Shown here: piece after piece, positions 26,663 through 33,974 of the stretch
Position numbering within the stretch: position 1 is the stretch's first letter
How the letters are laid out: the number at the start of each line of letters is the position of its first letter
Assembly (NCBI GenBank): GCA_002423105.1
Contig: DIUT01000042.1
Coordinates: forward strand, 1 to 64,000
Origin: Geobacter sp. UBA6151
GTDB lineage: Bacteria > Desulfobacterota > Desulfuromonadia > Geobacterales > Pseudopelobacteraceae
Length of the DNA stretch: 64,000 nt
Reading direction: 5' to 3'
Notes under the pieces: model-generated
Told to the model about the DNA's origin: nothing
Seen by the model: only the letters and a program-made list of their open reading frames with translations
Databases searched by the model: none
Made by a program: the position numbers and the translations under genes

Positions 26663-26675
26663 CAAGCAGCTGATT
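26663..26675 (-). promoter_or_regulatory. IHF-like site of P5
   Basis: CAAGCAGCTGATT fits YAAnnnnTTGATW with one mismatch, 28 bp upstream of the -24 GG. Confidence 0.5.
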
Positions 26676-26733
26676 ATGGGAAATAAAACAGAAGATGTAG
26701 ACAGGGGATGACGAAACGCAGCAGGCGGAATCC

Positions 26734-26765
26734 GTCATGTTTGACATTGCCGCCGGATATGACGG
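26734..26765 (-). promoter_or_regulatory. Upstream activator site pair U5
   Basis: Half-sites GTCATGTTTGAC (26734) and GCCGGATATGAC (26752), 18 bp apart and 99 bp upstream of the P5 GG. Confidence 0.75.
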
Positions 26766-26779
26766 AAAACGATGTTCAT

Positions 26780-26867
26780 GTAGGGGCGAAGCAAGCGCTT
26801 CACCTGCTTCGCCCATTGCCACGCAGACAAAAGCGGGCGAAGCAGATGAAACTTGCTTCGCCCCTAC
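26780..26867. repeat. GTAGGGGCGAAGCA palindromic element, long form
   Basis: Perfect 16-bp terminal inverted repeats: GTAGGGGCGAAGCAAG (26780-26795) and its complement at 26852-26867. Nested inside is a second inverted pair, CTGCTTCGCCC (26804-26814) and GGGCGAAGCAG (26835-26845). There is no coding capacity. Related copies lie at 62025-62061 and 30371-30388. It sits between the CHRD gene stop and the U5 site pair. Confidence 0.75.
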
Positions 26868-26889
26868 GATTAAAATATTTCGTGTTTCT

Positions 26890-27360
26890 TTACTTGATTT
26901 GACCGCGAATCTCGCCGTCAGGGTAGGCATCAGTATGGACATTGACATAGGCCTTGCCCGACTTGATAAGCTCCACCAGAGCGCCAATTGATTTGCCCTT
27001 GTATTCACCGGTCAGGTCTTTATCCGTAAGGCTTGCCTGCGCAATGTTTCCCCGGAATTTGCCTTCTTTTTTCGGACCACTGAATAGAGTCGCCACAGGT
27101 GCTCCGTTTTTTCCGGATTCGCCAAGATGGATGTGTGCGGCGGTCGGGTTCTCAATATCCCTCAGAACCAGCGTGTAACTCAATTTCTTGCCGTCATCGC
27201 TCAAGGTAAACTTGGCCTCCCCCTTGGCTTTCGTTCTCACGCTTGGAACCTCGTCATTACCGGAAAGGTCGGCTTTCAAGGTTTTCCCCGCAGCAAACAC
27301 GACTGAAACAGACAGCATGGTGGTCAGCATCGCAATCAACAGCAGTGTAATCTTTTTCAT
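26890..27360 (-). CDS. Exported CHRD-domain protein
   Basis: 156 aa. Signal peptide to about residue 24 (MLSVSVVFAAGK), then one CHRD domain: ADLSGNDEVPSVRTKAKGEAKF, the AAHIHLGESGKNGAPVATLF centre and the diagnostic end KAYVNVHTDAYPDGEIRGQI. The CHRD domain is shared with chordin and occurs in many bacterial secreted proteins; its bacterial role is unknown. It starts at 27360 and is monocistronic between promoter P6 and the repeat at 26780-26867. Confidence 0.88.
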   Translation of the reverse strand: MKKITLLLIAMLTTMLSVSVVFAAGKTLKADLSGNDEVPSVRTKAKGEAKFTLSDDGKKLSYTLVLRDIENPTAAHIHLGESGKNGAPVATLFSGPKKEGKFRGNIAQASLTDKDLTGEYKGKSIGALVELIKSGKAYVNVHTDAYPDGEIRGQIK

Positions 27361-27445
27361 CGCTCTTCTCCTTGTACTTCGGTTAATTGGCTGACAAAGC
27401 GCAGCCGGACTCATGTTCCACCGGTCAGGGTGGGACACGTTACTT

Positions 27446-27462
27446 CGCACGAAACGCGCCAG
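27446..27462 (-). promoter_or_regulatory. Sigma-54 promoter P6 (CHRD gene)
   Basis: Minus-strand CTGGCGCGTTTCGTGCG: GG-N10-GC kept, -12 box GTGC. The start is predicted near 27436, with a leader of about 76 nt. Confidence 0.75.
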
Positions 27463-27559
27463 AGACAAGGATTTGACCTTTGATGTGTAATAGCCTGGAA
27501 GTGTTGGATAAAACAGCAAGCGGAGTGAAAAAGTGGTAAGAATGCACGGAGCAGAATCT

Positions 27560-27591
27560 GCCAAGTTTGGCATAGCTATCAGATATGATGG
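27560..27591 (-). promoter_or_regulatory. Upstream activator site pair U6
   Basis: Half-sites GCCAAGTTTGGC (27560, a perfect palindrome in its arms) and ATCAGATATGAT (27578), 18 bp apart and exactly 100 bp upstream of the P6 GG. Confidence 0.68.
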
Positions 27592-27644
27592 GTAAAGGTT
27601 AACGAGTTGGTGTACATCTGTAAAACAGACTGCCAGATAATGTG

Positions 27645-28046
27645 CTATGCATCAGCAAGAACGTTTCTGGTGATGGAAGGTTTGACAGCAGCAAAACGCT
27701 CGTCGTTTGTCCACAAGGCTGAACATCCGTGCCAGTCTGCAGTTGCTAAGTGAAGTGCATCTGGTGTTTTCAAGCCACATTCAGCCCGCAGCCTTGCCGC
27801 CTTGAGGTATACTTCGTTCGGCATTTCCAGAATTGTGCAGCAATGGAAAAAAGACTGATATGCATGTTCAAGAGCGCTGTCCCTGTTGCGTAGCGGGTGG
27901 ATCAGGGCCTCCATCTCCACCAGTGGCGAGAGAGCAACAGCGGATGTGCCATGTAAAAGGGTTTTTAGCTTCGGAAAATAGAGAGGATGATGTTCAACAA
28001 GGTAAATAACGATGCAGGTGTCCAAGTATATCATTGCTTCACGCAT
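27645..28046 (-). CDS. PIN-domain toxin (VapC family)
   Basis: 133 aa single PIN domain. The acidic nuclease residues are visible: Asp in MIYLDTCIVIY, Glu in LVEMEALIHP, Asp in KTPDALHLATA and Asp in WTNDERF. VapC-type toxins cleave specific RNAs, often initiator tRNA. The start at 28046 overlaps the antitoxin stop by 8 bases; an ATG at 28034 (MIYLDT) would give the more usual PIN N-terminus and is equally possible. Together with the upstream gene it forms a two-gene toxin-antitoxin unit. Confidence 0.87.
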   Translation of the reverse strand: MREAMIYLDTCIVIYLVEHHPLYFPKLKTLLHGTSAVALSPLVEMEALIHPLRNRDSALEHAYQSFFHCCTILEMPNEVYLKAARLRAECGLKTPDALHLATADWHGCSALWTNDERFAAVKPSITRNVLADA

Positions 28047-28290
28047 CCCACGATGTACGCAGTTCTTGGATGTACCTGTCCATCTCCTCTGGTGAACGGG
28101 CAGGCTTGCATTCCGGGGCAGCGTCCAGCCAGAGATCCAGGGATGTGCTGGCGTAAGCTTCTGCAGTTGCCCTCTTTTCGCTTTTTTCCATGAAAGTAAC
28201 CAGAACCCTCACTGGCCTTTCAATTGTGATTGGCTCTATGAAGTGGACACCGTTCGCAGGGTCTAACGTGGCTTCAACCGTCCTTAGCAT
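28039..28290 (-). CDS. Antitoxin of the PIN toxin
   Basis: 83 aa. It begins MLRTVEATLDPANGVHFIEPITIERPVRVLVTFME, a short beta-rich N-terminus seen in small VapB-like or DUF antitoxins, followed by an acidic linker and a C-terminal helix (SPEEMDRYIQELRTSW) likely to bind the toxin. No clear AbrB or ribbon-helix-helix motif is visible, so its DNA-binding mode is uncertain. The role is inferred from the 8-base overlap with the toxin gene. Confidence 0.72.
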   Translation of the reverse strand: MLRTVEATLDPANGVHFIEPITIERPVRVLVTFMEKSEKRATAEAYASTSLDLWLDAAPECKPARSPEEMDRYIQELRTSWDA

Positions 28291-28428
28291 TTCAGCCTCC
28301 TTGAAACATCATCAATTTACAGAATGAATATATCAGAGAACTTTTCTGTGTAAAACATGAATCAGAGAAGAAGGTTGTCACCCCCGCTCAGTTACACAAA
28401 CCACAATGCACCGAATGTCCGGTTTACG

Positions 28429-30360
28429 TCACCTGACACACACCCGCCTGATTTCATGTATATCCGTCAGACCATATATTACCTTCAGGATGCCGTCCTG
28501 CTTCAGGGTCACCATCCCTCCCGCCACAGCCTGTAGGCGGAGCTTATCTATTTCCGACTTTTTACGGATCAGGCTCTTCATGGCATCATTGCAAATGAGA
28601 AGTTCATGAATCCCGATTCGGCCAAGGTAACCGGTGTCCTGGCACTGGTCACACCCCACCGCCTTTGCCAGAAAAATTTTTTCCCTGTTGATTCCGGTGG
28701 CGGCAAACGCTTCTGTGCCGTACTCTTCAATCAGCTCATCCAGCTCCGACTCTCCCGGGCGGTACTTCTCCTTGCAGTGCTCACAAAGACTGGTGGCAAG
28801 ACGTTGCGCCAGAACACAGCGTATTGAGTCTGAAAAACTGAAGGGATCGAGTCCCATTTCCAGAAGCCGCGTAACGGTTTCAGGGGCAGAGTTGGTATGC
28901 ATTGTTGAGAGCACCAGGTGGCCGGTTAGTGAGGCTTCAATAACAATGGAGGCGGTTTCCAGATCGCGAATCTCACCGATCATGACAATATCCGGGTCAA
29001 GGCGCAGGAACGAACGCAAAATTGCGGCAAACGTCAGGCCGATCTTGGCATTGACCTGAACCTGACGCAATCCTGTCTGGGTGATCTCCACCGGATCTTC
29101 GGCGGTCCAGATCTTGATATCCGGCGAGTTTGCCACAGCAATGGCTGAATGAAGCGTGGTGGTCTTGCCGGAACCGGTTGGCCCCACCACCAGAATCAAC
29201 CCATATGGCTTGCTGATGGCGGCTATAAGCGCTTCACGATTACGGCGGGTCAGCCCCAGCTTATCGAACAACATCGGTTCGCCGACACTTAACAGCCTGA
29301 TTACCACATCCTCCAGATGGCCGACCGTGGGCATGGTTGCAACCCGAAGCTCCACGTCTGCCGGTCCAAAACGCTTGAAATCTATTTTGTCGTCCTGCGG
29401 TCTGCGCCGCTCCGCAATATCAAGCTCGGCCATGATCTTGATGCGGGAAGGTATGGCATATTTATACTTGCAGGGAAGCTGCTGGTACACGGAGCATTTG
29501 CCATCAACCCGCATCCTGACCACGATATCGCTTTTGCCGGGATAGGGCTCGATGTGAATATCGGAAGCCTTGTTCTTGTATGCGTCATAGATGATCTTGT
29601 TCACCATTTTCACCAGCAGACTGTCCTTCTCCGTTACTTTATAGAGATCAAGTTCAAGTTCAAGCTCAGGCTCTTCCAGTTCTTCCGCCATCAGAGCCAT
29701 CATACTGTGCGGCAGTTCCAGTCCCCTTTGCTCAACTTCGTCGTTGACCGAAAAAGCCGTAAACAGGTTCTGTGCCCTGGCTATCTCGCTTCGCATGGCA
29801 ATAACCGTAATCACCTTCAGCTTGATCTGGGCCTCAAGCCGTCGCAGCTCGTTGTAGGGCAACGGATGTGTCATGGCAATGGTTATGGACACGCCATCCA
29901 TAGTGACCGGCACCACCATCAGTGGTGGGGTACAAAACGATATGATGCTGGTGGCCAGCCCCTTTTTGACATTACTCTTTGCCTGTTTCAGGCGTACAAA
30001 CGGCCGATCAACGTAGGTTGCAATCGCCTTGGCCAGGGCCTCTTCAGTGACAAAGTCCAGATTGAGCAGGACCTGGTCCAGGGGAAGGAACTCATTGCCG
30101 CTCATTTCCAGAGCCACATCCAGGTCCTCTTTGGTAACACAGCCCAGCGCAAGCAGCACCTCGGTGAACGGCTGCCTTTTTTCATGCCGGTCGAGCAACA
30201 ACTGGAGATCCGACTCCTTCAGATAGCCCAGTTTCACCAGAAGCTTTCCCAGGAGCGGCGATGGTGAAAGGGTTTTCTGTAGTTCCAGAGCTTCATGCAA
30301 CTGCTCAGGAGTGACCAGCATCTGCTCCAGGAGAATATCGCCAACCTTCATGTCATTCAT
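28429..30360 (-). CDS. GspE/PilB-type secretion or pilus ATPase
   Basis: 643 aa. Two or three N-terminal GspE-N repeats (about 1-190), then the ATPase core: ASDIHIEPYPG, Walker A VGPTGSGKTTT (about 395), the Asp box WTAEDPVEITQ, Walker B DPDIVMIGEIRDLETA, the His box LTGHLVLSTMHTN, and a zinc-binding tetracysteine (CEHC...CDQC). All catalytic motifs are intact. No other type II secretion or type IV pilus genes are near, so it is an orphan, found behind STAS and DUF748 genes in the P7 operon. Neither the N-terminal domain nor the context says which machine it drives. Confidence 0.9.
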   Translation of the reverse strand: MNDMKVGDILLEQMLVTPEQLHEALELQKTLSPSPLLGKLLVKLGYLKESDLQLLLDRHEKRQPFTEVLLALGCVTKEDLDVALEMSGNEFLPLDQVLLNLDFVTEEALAKAIATYVDRPFVRLKQAKSNVKKGLATSIISFCTPPLMVVPVTMDGVSITIAMTHPLPYNELRRLEAQIKLKVITVIAMRSEIARAQNLFTAFSVNDEVEQRGLELPHSMMALMAEELEEPELELELDLYKVTEKDSLLVKMVNKIIYDAYKNKASDIHIEPYPGKSDIVVRMRVDGKCSVYQQLPCKYKYAIPSRIKIMAELDIAERRRPQDDKIDFKRFGPADVELRVATMPTVGHLEDVVIRLLSVGEPMLFDKLGLTRRNREALIAAISKPYGLILVVGPTGSGKTTTLHSAIAVANSPDIKIWTAEDPVEITQTGLRQVQVNAKIGLTFAAILRSFLRLDPDIVMIGEIRDLETASIVIEASLTGHLVLSTMHTNSAPETVTRLLEMGLDPFSFSDSIRCVLAQRLATSLCEHCKEKYRPGESELDELIEEYGTEAFAATGINREKIFLAKAVGCDQCQDTGYLGRIGIHELLICNDAMKSLIRKKSEIDKLRLQAVAGGMVTLKQDGILKVIYGLTDIHEIRRVCVR

Positions 30361-30370
30361 ACAAGCCCCT

Positions 30371-30388
30371 CATCTGCTTCGCCCCTAC
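30371..30388. repeat. Half copy of the GTAGGGGCGAAGCA element
   Basis: CATCTGCTTCGCCCCTAC is identical to 62044-62061, the right half of the palindrome after the nucleosidase gene. It occupies most of the gap between the STAS and GspE genes. Confidence 0.7.
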
Positions 30389-30404
30389 CGGTATCAACAA
30401 CTGA

Positions 30405-30761
30405 TTAACGTACCATCTGCATCCGCTCCATCAGGGCAGCAATGGCATCATGACGGTCATCAAAAACCATTATTTTCTGGTCCGCACGGGTCATCCTGAA
30501 AACCTTTCCGACCTGTTCGTTCAAGCCGGTGCAGGCCAGAAGTCCCGCATTTAGCGCCAGATCCCGCTTGATGGCGATACAGGTGCCCAGCCCAAAACTA
30601 TCGATAAAATCAACCTTTTTCATATCCAGCAGCACAAACAGGTATTTTTTTTCGATCAGTCTCGCTATCTGAGTCTTTAATTCTTCTGCTGTACTGGCCA
30701 CCAGACTCCCGATCAGTTTCAGGGTAACCAGTTCATTGTCTGTTTCGAGCTTTATTTTCAT
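30405..30761 (-). CDS. STAS-domain anti-sigma factor antagonist-like protein
   Basis: 118 aa single STAS domain: VTLKLIGSLVASTAEELK, then VLLDMKKVDFIDSFGLGTCIAIKRDL with the conserved Ser after Asp that is phosphorylated in SpoIIAA/RsbV proteins, and VGKVFRMTRADQKIMVF. The usual DSSGLG is here DSFGLG, keeping the first Ser. In partner-switching systems such a protein is the substrate of an RsbW-like kinase, but no such kinase or PP2C phosphatase is encoded in the window. The start at 30761 has AGGAG. It lies 39 bp downstream of DUF748 and 44 bp upstream of GspE. Confidence 0.85.
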   Translation of the reverse strand: MKIKLETDNELVTLKLIGSLVASTAEELKTQIARLIEKKYLFVLLDMKKVDFIDSFGLGTCIAIKRDLALNAGLLACTGLNEQVGKVFRMTRADQKIMVFDDRHDAIAALMERMQMVR

Positions 30762-30800
30762 ATCACTGCTCCTGAAATTCAGATGCTTCCCAATCAATAT

Positions 30801-32486
30801 TCATGGCTTTTTGCCCCGCTTACCGTTTCTGTCAAAAGTTGGCAGCATCGCCTTGAAAAATGCGTTCTTTAACAGCTCTCCTGCAATCTGCCAACGGCTG
30901 GTTTCAGGTTTGTCCAACCTCCCGCTGATCAGTATCTTGGTGGCAACCTCCTGACGCTGCCTGCTTTCCAGCAGCAGGGCGGCACCGTCAAGCACCCGCT
31001 CGTAGAGTTTATGGAATGTGCCTTCGTGCTTGTCCTGTACCTTGTCATAGACCTGCACTCCCTTGAAGAACGGCTTGATATAGCCGGTCAGGGTACTGTT
31101 TTTGACATGCAACTCGGTGACAACGGAAAATATCCCGGCAGAGACATCGAAATCTCCGTAAGTGCGCAGCAGATCATTCAGGGTTGTCAAACGGGTTTCC
31201 TCAATTTTGAGGTAGAGATCAAAGGCAGCTCCCCCCTTTTCCGGTTTAAAATCGGCTGATGCCTTTGTATTACCGCTTCCCATGAATTTTGCCTGCAATC
31301 GTGCCTGTGCCGGTCCCCGGGCTGCCTGGTTGGAAACGTTGCTGAGATGGAGGTTGGTATCGGTAAAGAAAACACGGTACGGCTTGATCGCCGCCTTGTT
31401 TACCAGCCCAAGCAGACAATCCTTCAGAATCAGTTCATCGGCCAGTATCAGAATGCCGGGATTGTTGCCCAGCTTCCTGGCGGTTTTTTTCACCAGTGTT
31501 ACCGTGTTCTTTTCTGCAACTACGGTCCGTTTTGAATGGCTGTATTCCAGATTCATCCCTTGAATCGTCAGATTTTTCAGGTGGGCGACTTTCACTTTTG
31601 GCGCATATTCGGCATCGCCTGAGGCCCGCAGCAGCCCACCCTTCAGTGAGATAGCCGGGTTAGAGATGTGTGATCTGAAGTGATCAATCGCAATATTGTC
31701 CAGCTTGATCTGCCCCTTGATGCCCGGATGCGGTTCGGCCAGAAAATTCGCATGGCCGTCCAATACGGCGCGTCCGCTATCAAACACCGCTGTTTCAAGA
31801 TGAAACGAAGAGGGATAGACCTGGTCCTGATGGCGGATGTTGCGAATATTGGTGGCCTGTAGATTCAGGTTACTCAGAACGAGCGCTGTTTTCGGATCCT
31901 GATCGATATAGGTAACGGTAGCGTTTTTGATGAGTACCGAGTTTATTTTCAGCGGGTAGATGGCCTGCACCGCTTGTTGCCAGCCGCGCTGTTTGAGCGG
32001 AACCGTGCTGGCTACCTCGCTGCGCAGTTGCAGCAAGTTAATGTTGACCGTTGGCCGGTCCAGCATGAATTCGGCCACCAACCTCCCGGACAGGATTTCA
32101 CGCCAGTGGATGCTGGCTTTGAGCACCGGGAAATGCACGACAGGTGGATCAGGATGGGCCTGCTGTATGATGGTCAAGCCCCTCAGGGTCATTGAAAGAC
32201 CTATCAGGTGGAGACGTAACCCCGGCAAGCGGACCGAATAGCCTTTCAGCTCCTGGTTAATTTTCTTTTCAATGCTGCTACGCAGGTATTCATCAAGTAA
32301 GAATGACACCCCGAAGAGCACAAGGATCAGGGTGGCTGCTATGCCGATCCCCCAGCGTGCACGCCTTGATTTCTGGAATCTCCCGAACAGGGAATGGATT
32401 ATGCCGCCTCCTGCCACACCTTGCGGCGGGGCCAGCACGCTTTTTATTCTCAAGGCACGATCATAAAAAAGTCTGTTTTTTGTCAT
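30801..32486 (-). CDS. DUF748 / AsmA-like inner-membrane-anchored protein
   Basis: 561 aa. A single transmembrane helix near residues 45-65 (WGIGIAATLILVLFGVSFLL) is followed by a long periplasmic region of repeated beta segments (VRLPGLRLHLIGLSMTLRGLTI, LDNIAIDHFRSHISNPAISLKGG, DFDVSAGIFSVVTELHVKNSTLTGYIKPFF) typical of DUF748, a branch of the AsmA/TamB-like proteins thought to form hydrophobic grooves for lipid transfer between membranes. The N-terminal 40 residues are cytoplasmic and basic. It starts 9 bp after the small lipoprotein gene in the P7 operon. Confidence 0.82.
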   Translation of the reverse strand: MTKNRLFYDRALRIKSVLAPPQGVAGGGIIHSLFGRFQKSRRARWGIGIAATLILVLFGVSFLLDEYLRSSIEKKINQELKGYSVRLPGLRLHLIGLSMTLRGLTIIQQAHPDPPVVHFPVLKASIHWREILSGRLVAEFMLDRPTVNINLLQLRSEVASTVPLKQRGWQQAVQAIYPLKINSVLIKNATVTYIDQDPKTALVLSNLNLQATNIRNIRHQDQVYPSSFHLETAVFDSGRAVLDGHANFLAEPHPGIKGQIKLDNIAIDHFRSHISNPAISLKGGLLRASGDAEYAPKVKVAHLKNLTIQGMNLEYSHSKRTVVAEKNTVTLVKKTARKLGNNPGILILADELILKDCLLGLVNKAAIKPYRVFFTDTNLHLSNVSNQAARGPAQARLQAKFMGSGNTKASADFKPEKGGAAFDLYLKIEETRLTTLNDLLRTYGDFDVSAGIFSVVTELHVKNSTLTGYIKPFFKGVQVYDKVQDKHEGTFHKLYERVLDGAALLLESRQRQEVATKILISGRLDKPETSRWQIAGELLKNAFFKAMLPTFDRNGKRGKKP

Positions 32487-32495
32487 CAGAATCTA

Positions 32496-32681
32496 TCATT
32501 TTACCGACTCTTTAACTTTATCTCCGGCTTTTTCAAGCTTCTCGCCGGTTTTTTCTGCTGCCTTGTCTATTTCCTTACCGGTTCGTTCCATTGGCCCTTC
32601 GTTTTTGCAGCCGGATACTCCGGCTGTCAAAAGGCCCACGACCAACGCTGCAATTGCATTCTTGCCAATATTCATCATCAT
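32496..32681 (-). CDS. Small stress-type lipoprotein with helical Lys/Glu tail
   Basis: 61 aa. Signal peptide MMMNIGKNAIAALVVGLLTAG with lipobox GVSGC, then a charged helix of repeated units (TGKEIDKAAEKTGEKLEKAGDKVKESVK) like YtxH, LEA-like or entericidin-like proteins. AAGGAG is 7 bases before the first ATG of the ATGATGATG triplet. It is the first gene of the P7 unit; its leader carries a terminator-like hairpin (32708-32730). Confidence 0.8.
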   Translation of the reverse strand: MMMNIGKNAIAALVVGLLTAGVSGCKNEGPMERTGKEIDKAAEKTGEKLEKAGDKVKESVK

Positions 32682-32707
32682 GCTCAATCTCCTTGTACTG
32701 TAAAAAG

Positions 32708-32730
32708 GGCCGACGGGTTTGCCGTCGGCC
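32708..32730 (-). terminator. Terminator-like hairpin inside the leader of the P7 operon
   Basis: On the minus strand GGCCGACGG (32730-32722) pairs perfectly with CCGTCGGCC (32716-32708) across a 5-base loop and is followed at once by CTTTTTA. This intrinsic-terminator shape lies between the predicted transcript start (about 32777) and the ribosome site (about 32690), so it could act as an attenuator. Confidence 0.6.
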
Positions 32731-32787
32731 AACCACACGAAGGAGGGATAGTGTCAGATATCCCTGCATTCTGTCGCCTGGGTATTG

Positions 32788-32804
32788 TGCATCTAACGTG
32801 CCAG
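32788..32804 (-). promoter_or_regulatory. Sigma-54 promoter P7 (lipoprotein-DUF748-STAS-GspE)
   Basis: Minus-strand CTGGCACGTTAGATGCA: consensus -24 TGGCACG, -12 ATGC, GG-N10-GC kept. The start is predicted near 32777, with a leader of about 96 nt. An IHF-like match with two mismatches (TAAGAAGATGTTT, 32830-32842) is 28 bp upstream of the GG. Confidence 0.8.
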
Positions 32805-32902
32805 AGAAACGTTTTGGCAGTTCAGAACGTAAGAAGATGTTTTTTCAGGGAAACGATGAAATCGAAGTGGAACGGGTGGAGGTAAAGCGTCAAAAAAAAA
32901 CC

Positions 32903-32935
32903 GTCATCTGTGGGTGTTGCCGTCATATGTGATGG
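32903..32935 (-). promoter_or_regulatory. Upstream activator site pair U7
   Basis: Half-sites GTCATCTGTGGG (32903) and GTCATATGTGAT (32922). Here the starts are 19 bp apart, one more than in the other copies. The pair begins 101 bp upstream of the P7 GG. Confidence 0.7.
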
Positions 32936-32983
32936 ACAGAGTTTCATACACTACACAGATCGTACAGCCACCCAAAAAAACTG

Positions 32984-33487
32984 CTACAGCCCGAGCTGTT
33001 TCATGGCCTCACGCATGAATGCCGGCAGATCGCCCGGTTGCCGCGAGGTGATCAGATTCCCATCAACAACCACCTCCTGATCCTCATACAGTGCGCCGGC
33101 CTCTTTCAACTCATCCGCCACAAGGTTGTAGCAGGTGGCGCGGCGTCCCTTTAAGAGCTGGGCGCTGATCAATATCTGCGGTCCGTGGCAGATGGCGGCA
33201 ACCGGCTTGTTGTGGCTGAAAAAACTCCGGGAAATTTCCAGCACCTTCGGCTCTTTTCTCAACAAAGCCGGTGCTTCCCCTCCGGGCAGGATCAGGATGG
33301 CATAGTCATCAGGGTTGACCTCGTCAAGAATCTTGTATGCTGCCACTTCGTAACCGTGTTTGCCTTTTATGACCCCACGACTGATGGAAGCAACAGCTAC
33401 CGGGATATTTGCTTCCTTCAGCCGGTAATAAGGAACAAGCAACTCAGTATCCTCAAAATTGTCCGCACTGATAATCAAGGCTTTCAT
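32984..33487 (-). CDS. DJ-1/PfpI family protein
   Basis: 167 aa, the standard length for a PfpI-type protein. It begins MKALIISADNFEDTELLVPYYRL and keeps the conserved Glu (about 13-15), the LILPGGEAP loop and the nucleophile elbow VAAICHGP with Cys about 100 and adjacent His, ending with DGNLITSRQPGDLPAFMREA. Family members act as proteases, deglycases or general stress chaperones. GGAGG precedes the ATG. A monocistronic unit behind P8; the next gene on the transcript would be the lipoprotein unit with its own promoter. Confidence 0.9.
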   Translation of the reverse strand: MKALIISADNFEDTELLVPYYRLKEANIPVAVASISRGVIKGKHGYEVAAYKILDEVNPDDYAILILPGGEAPALLRKEPKVLEISRSFFSHNKPVAAICHGPQILISAQLLKGRRATCYNLVADELKEAGALYEDQEVVVDGNLITSRQPGDLPAFMREAMKQLGL

Positions 33488-33543
33488 GGTTCCTCCGGGA
33501 ATGAGCGCAGATGTGTCAGACAGCTTTCAACAGTCTGAATACA

Positions 33544-33560
33544 AGCAACGAACGCGCCAG
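33544..33560 (-). promoter_or_regulatory. Sigma-54 promoter P8 (PfpI gene)
   Basis: Minus-strand CTGGCGCGTTCGTTGCT with GG-N10-GC and a perfect TTGCT -12 box. The start is predicted near 33534, 47 nt before the ATG. Confidence 0.87.
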
Positions 33561-33585
33561 AACACAGGTGGCGGGGAAAAAAGCA

Positions 33586-33598
33586 CAACAACTTGATT
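33586..33598 (-). promoter_or_regulatory. IHF site of P8
   Basis: CAACAACTTGATT matches YAAnnnnTTGATW exactly, 28 bp upstream of the -24 GG. Confidence 0.6.
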
Positions 33599-33655
33599 TT
33601 GTTGAAATAGAGAAAGAAGCCTGACGGGGAACCCTGAAAAAAGCCGCGTAAAGCC

Positions 33656-33687
33656 ACCATGTTTGACGTGACAACCATATATGGCGG
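33656..33687 (-). promoter_or_regulatory. Upstream activator site pair U8
   Basis: Half-sites ACCATGTTTGAC (33656) and ACCATATATGGC (33674), 18 bp apart, beginning 98 bp upstream of the P8 GG. Confidence 0.68.
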
Positions 33688-33699
33688 ACGGGATTTACA

Positions 33700-33945
33700 G
33701 CTTCCCCCCTCCCTAGCCCTACCCCGCTGGGTGAGGGAACTAAAAGCTCTTCCCCTGGTGGGGGAGATTGAGAGGGGGCAGAGTTGTCCGGTTAGGGTTA
33801 TTGCATTGGTCTTAAAAGTCCCCCCGCCCCTTGTGGGAGGGGGTTAGGGGGAGGGGGAAATTACCACGAAGTTACTCCGCTGCAGCTTCTCCCTCCCCTC
33901 AATCCCCTCCCGTCAAGGGAGGGGAAGCCAAACGAAAGAACCTAA
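33700..33945. repeat. Cluster of C/G-rich palindromic repeats
   Basis: A non-coding stretch with several degenerate inverted segments: CCCTCCCTAGCCCTACCCC with GGTGAGGGA, CTCTTCCCCTGGTGGGGGAGA, CCCCCCGCCCCTTGTGGGAG and CTCCCTCCCCTCAATCCCC with AGGGAGGGGAAG. It is similar in style to the element at 15860-15980 and fills the gap between the U8 sites and the end of the activator gene. It probably also serves as the transcription end of the P9 operon. Confidence 0.6.
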
Positions 33946-33974
33946 CCGTACACTGTTGGGAGGTGGGAGAGTTT

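Noticed and set aside
26780..26867. CRISPR array or small RNA gene
   Set aside because: Only nested inverted repeats, no regularly spaced direct repeats; nothing indicates a stable RNA.
28429..30360. Type IV pilus biogenesis locus
   Set aside because: Only the ATPase is present; pilin, PilC, PilT, PilM-Q are not in the window.
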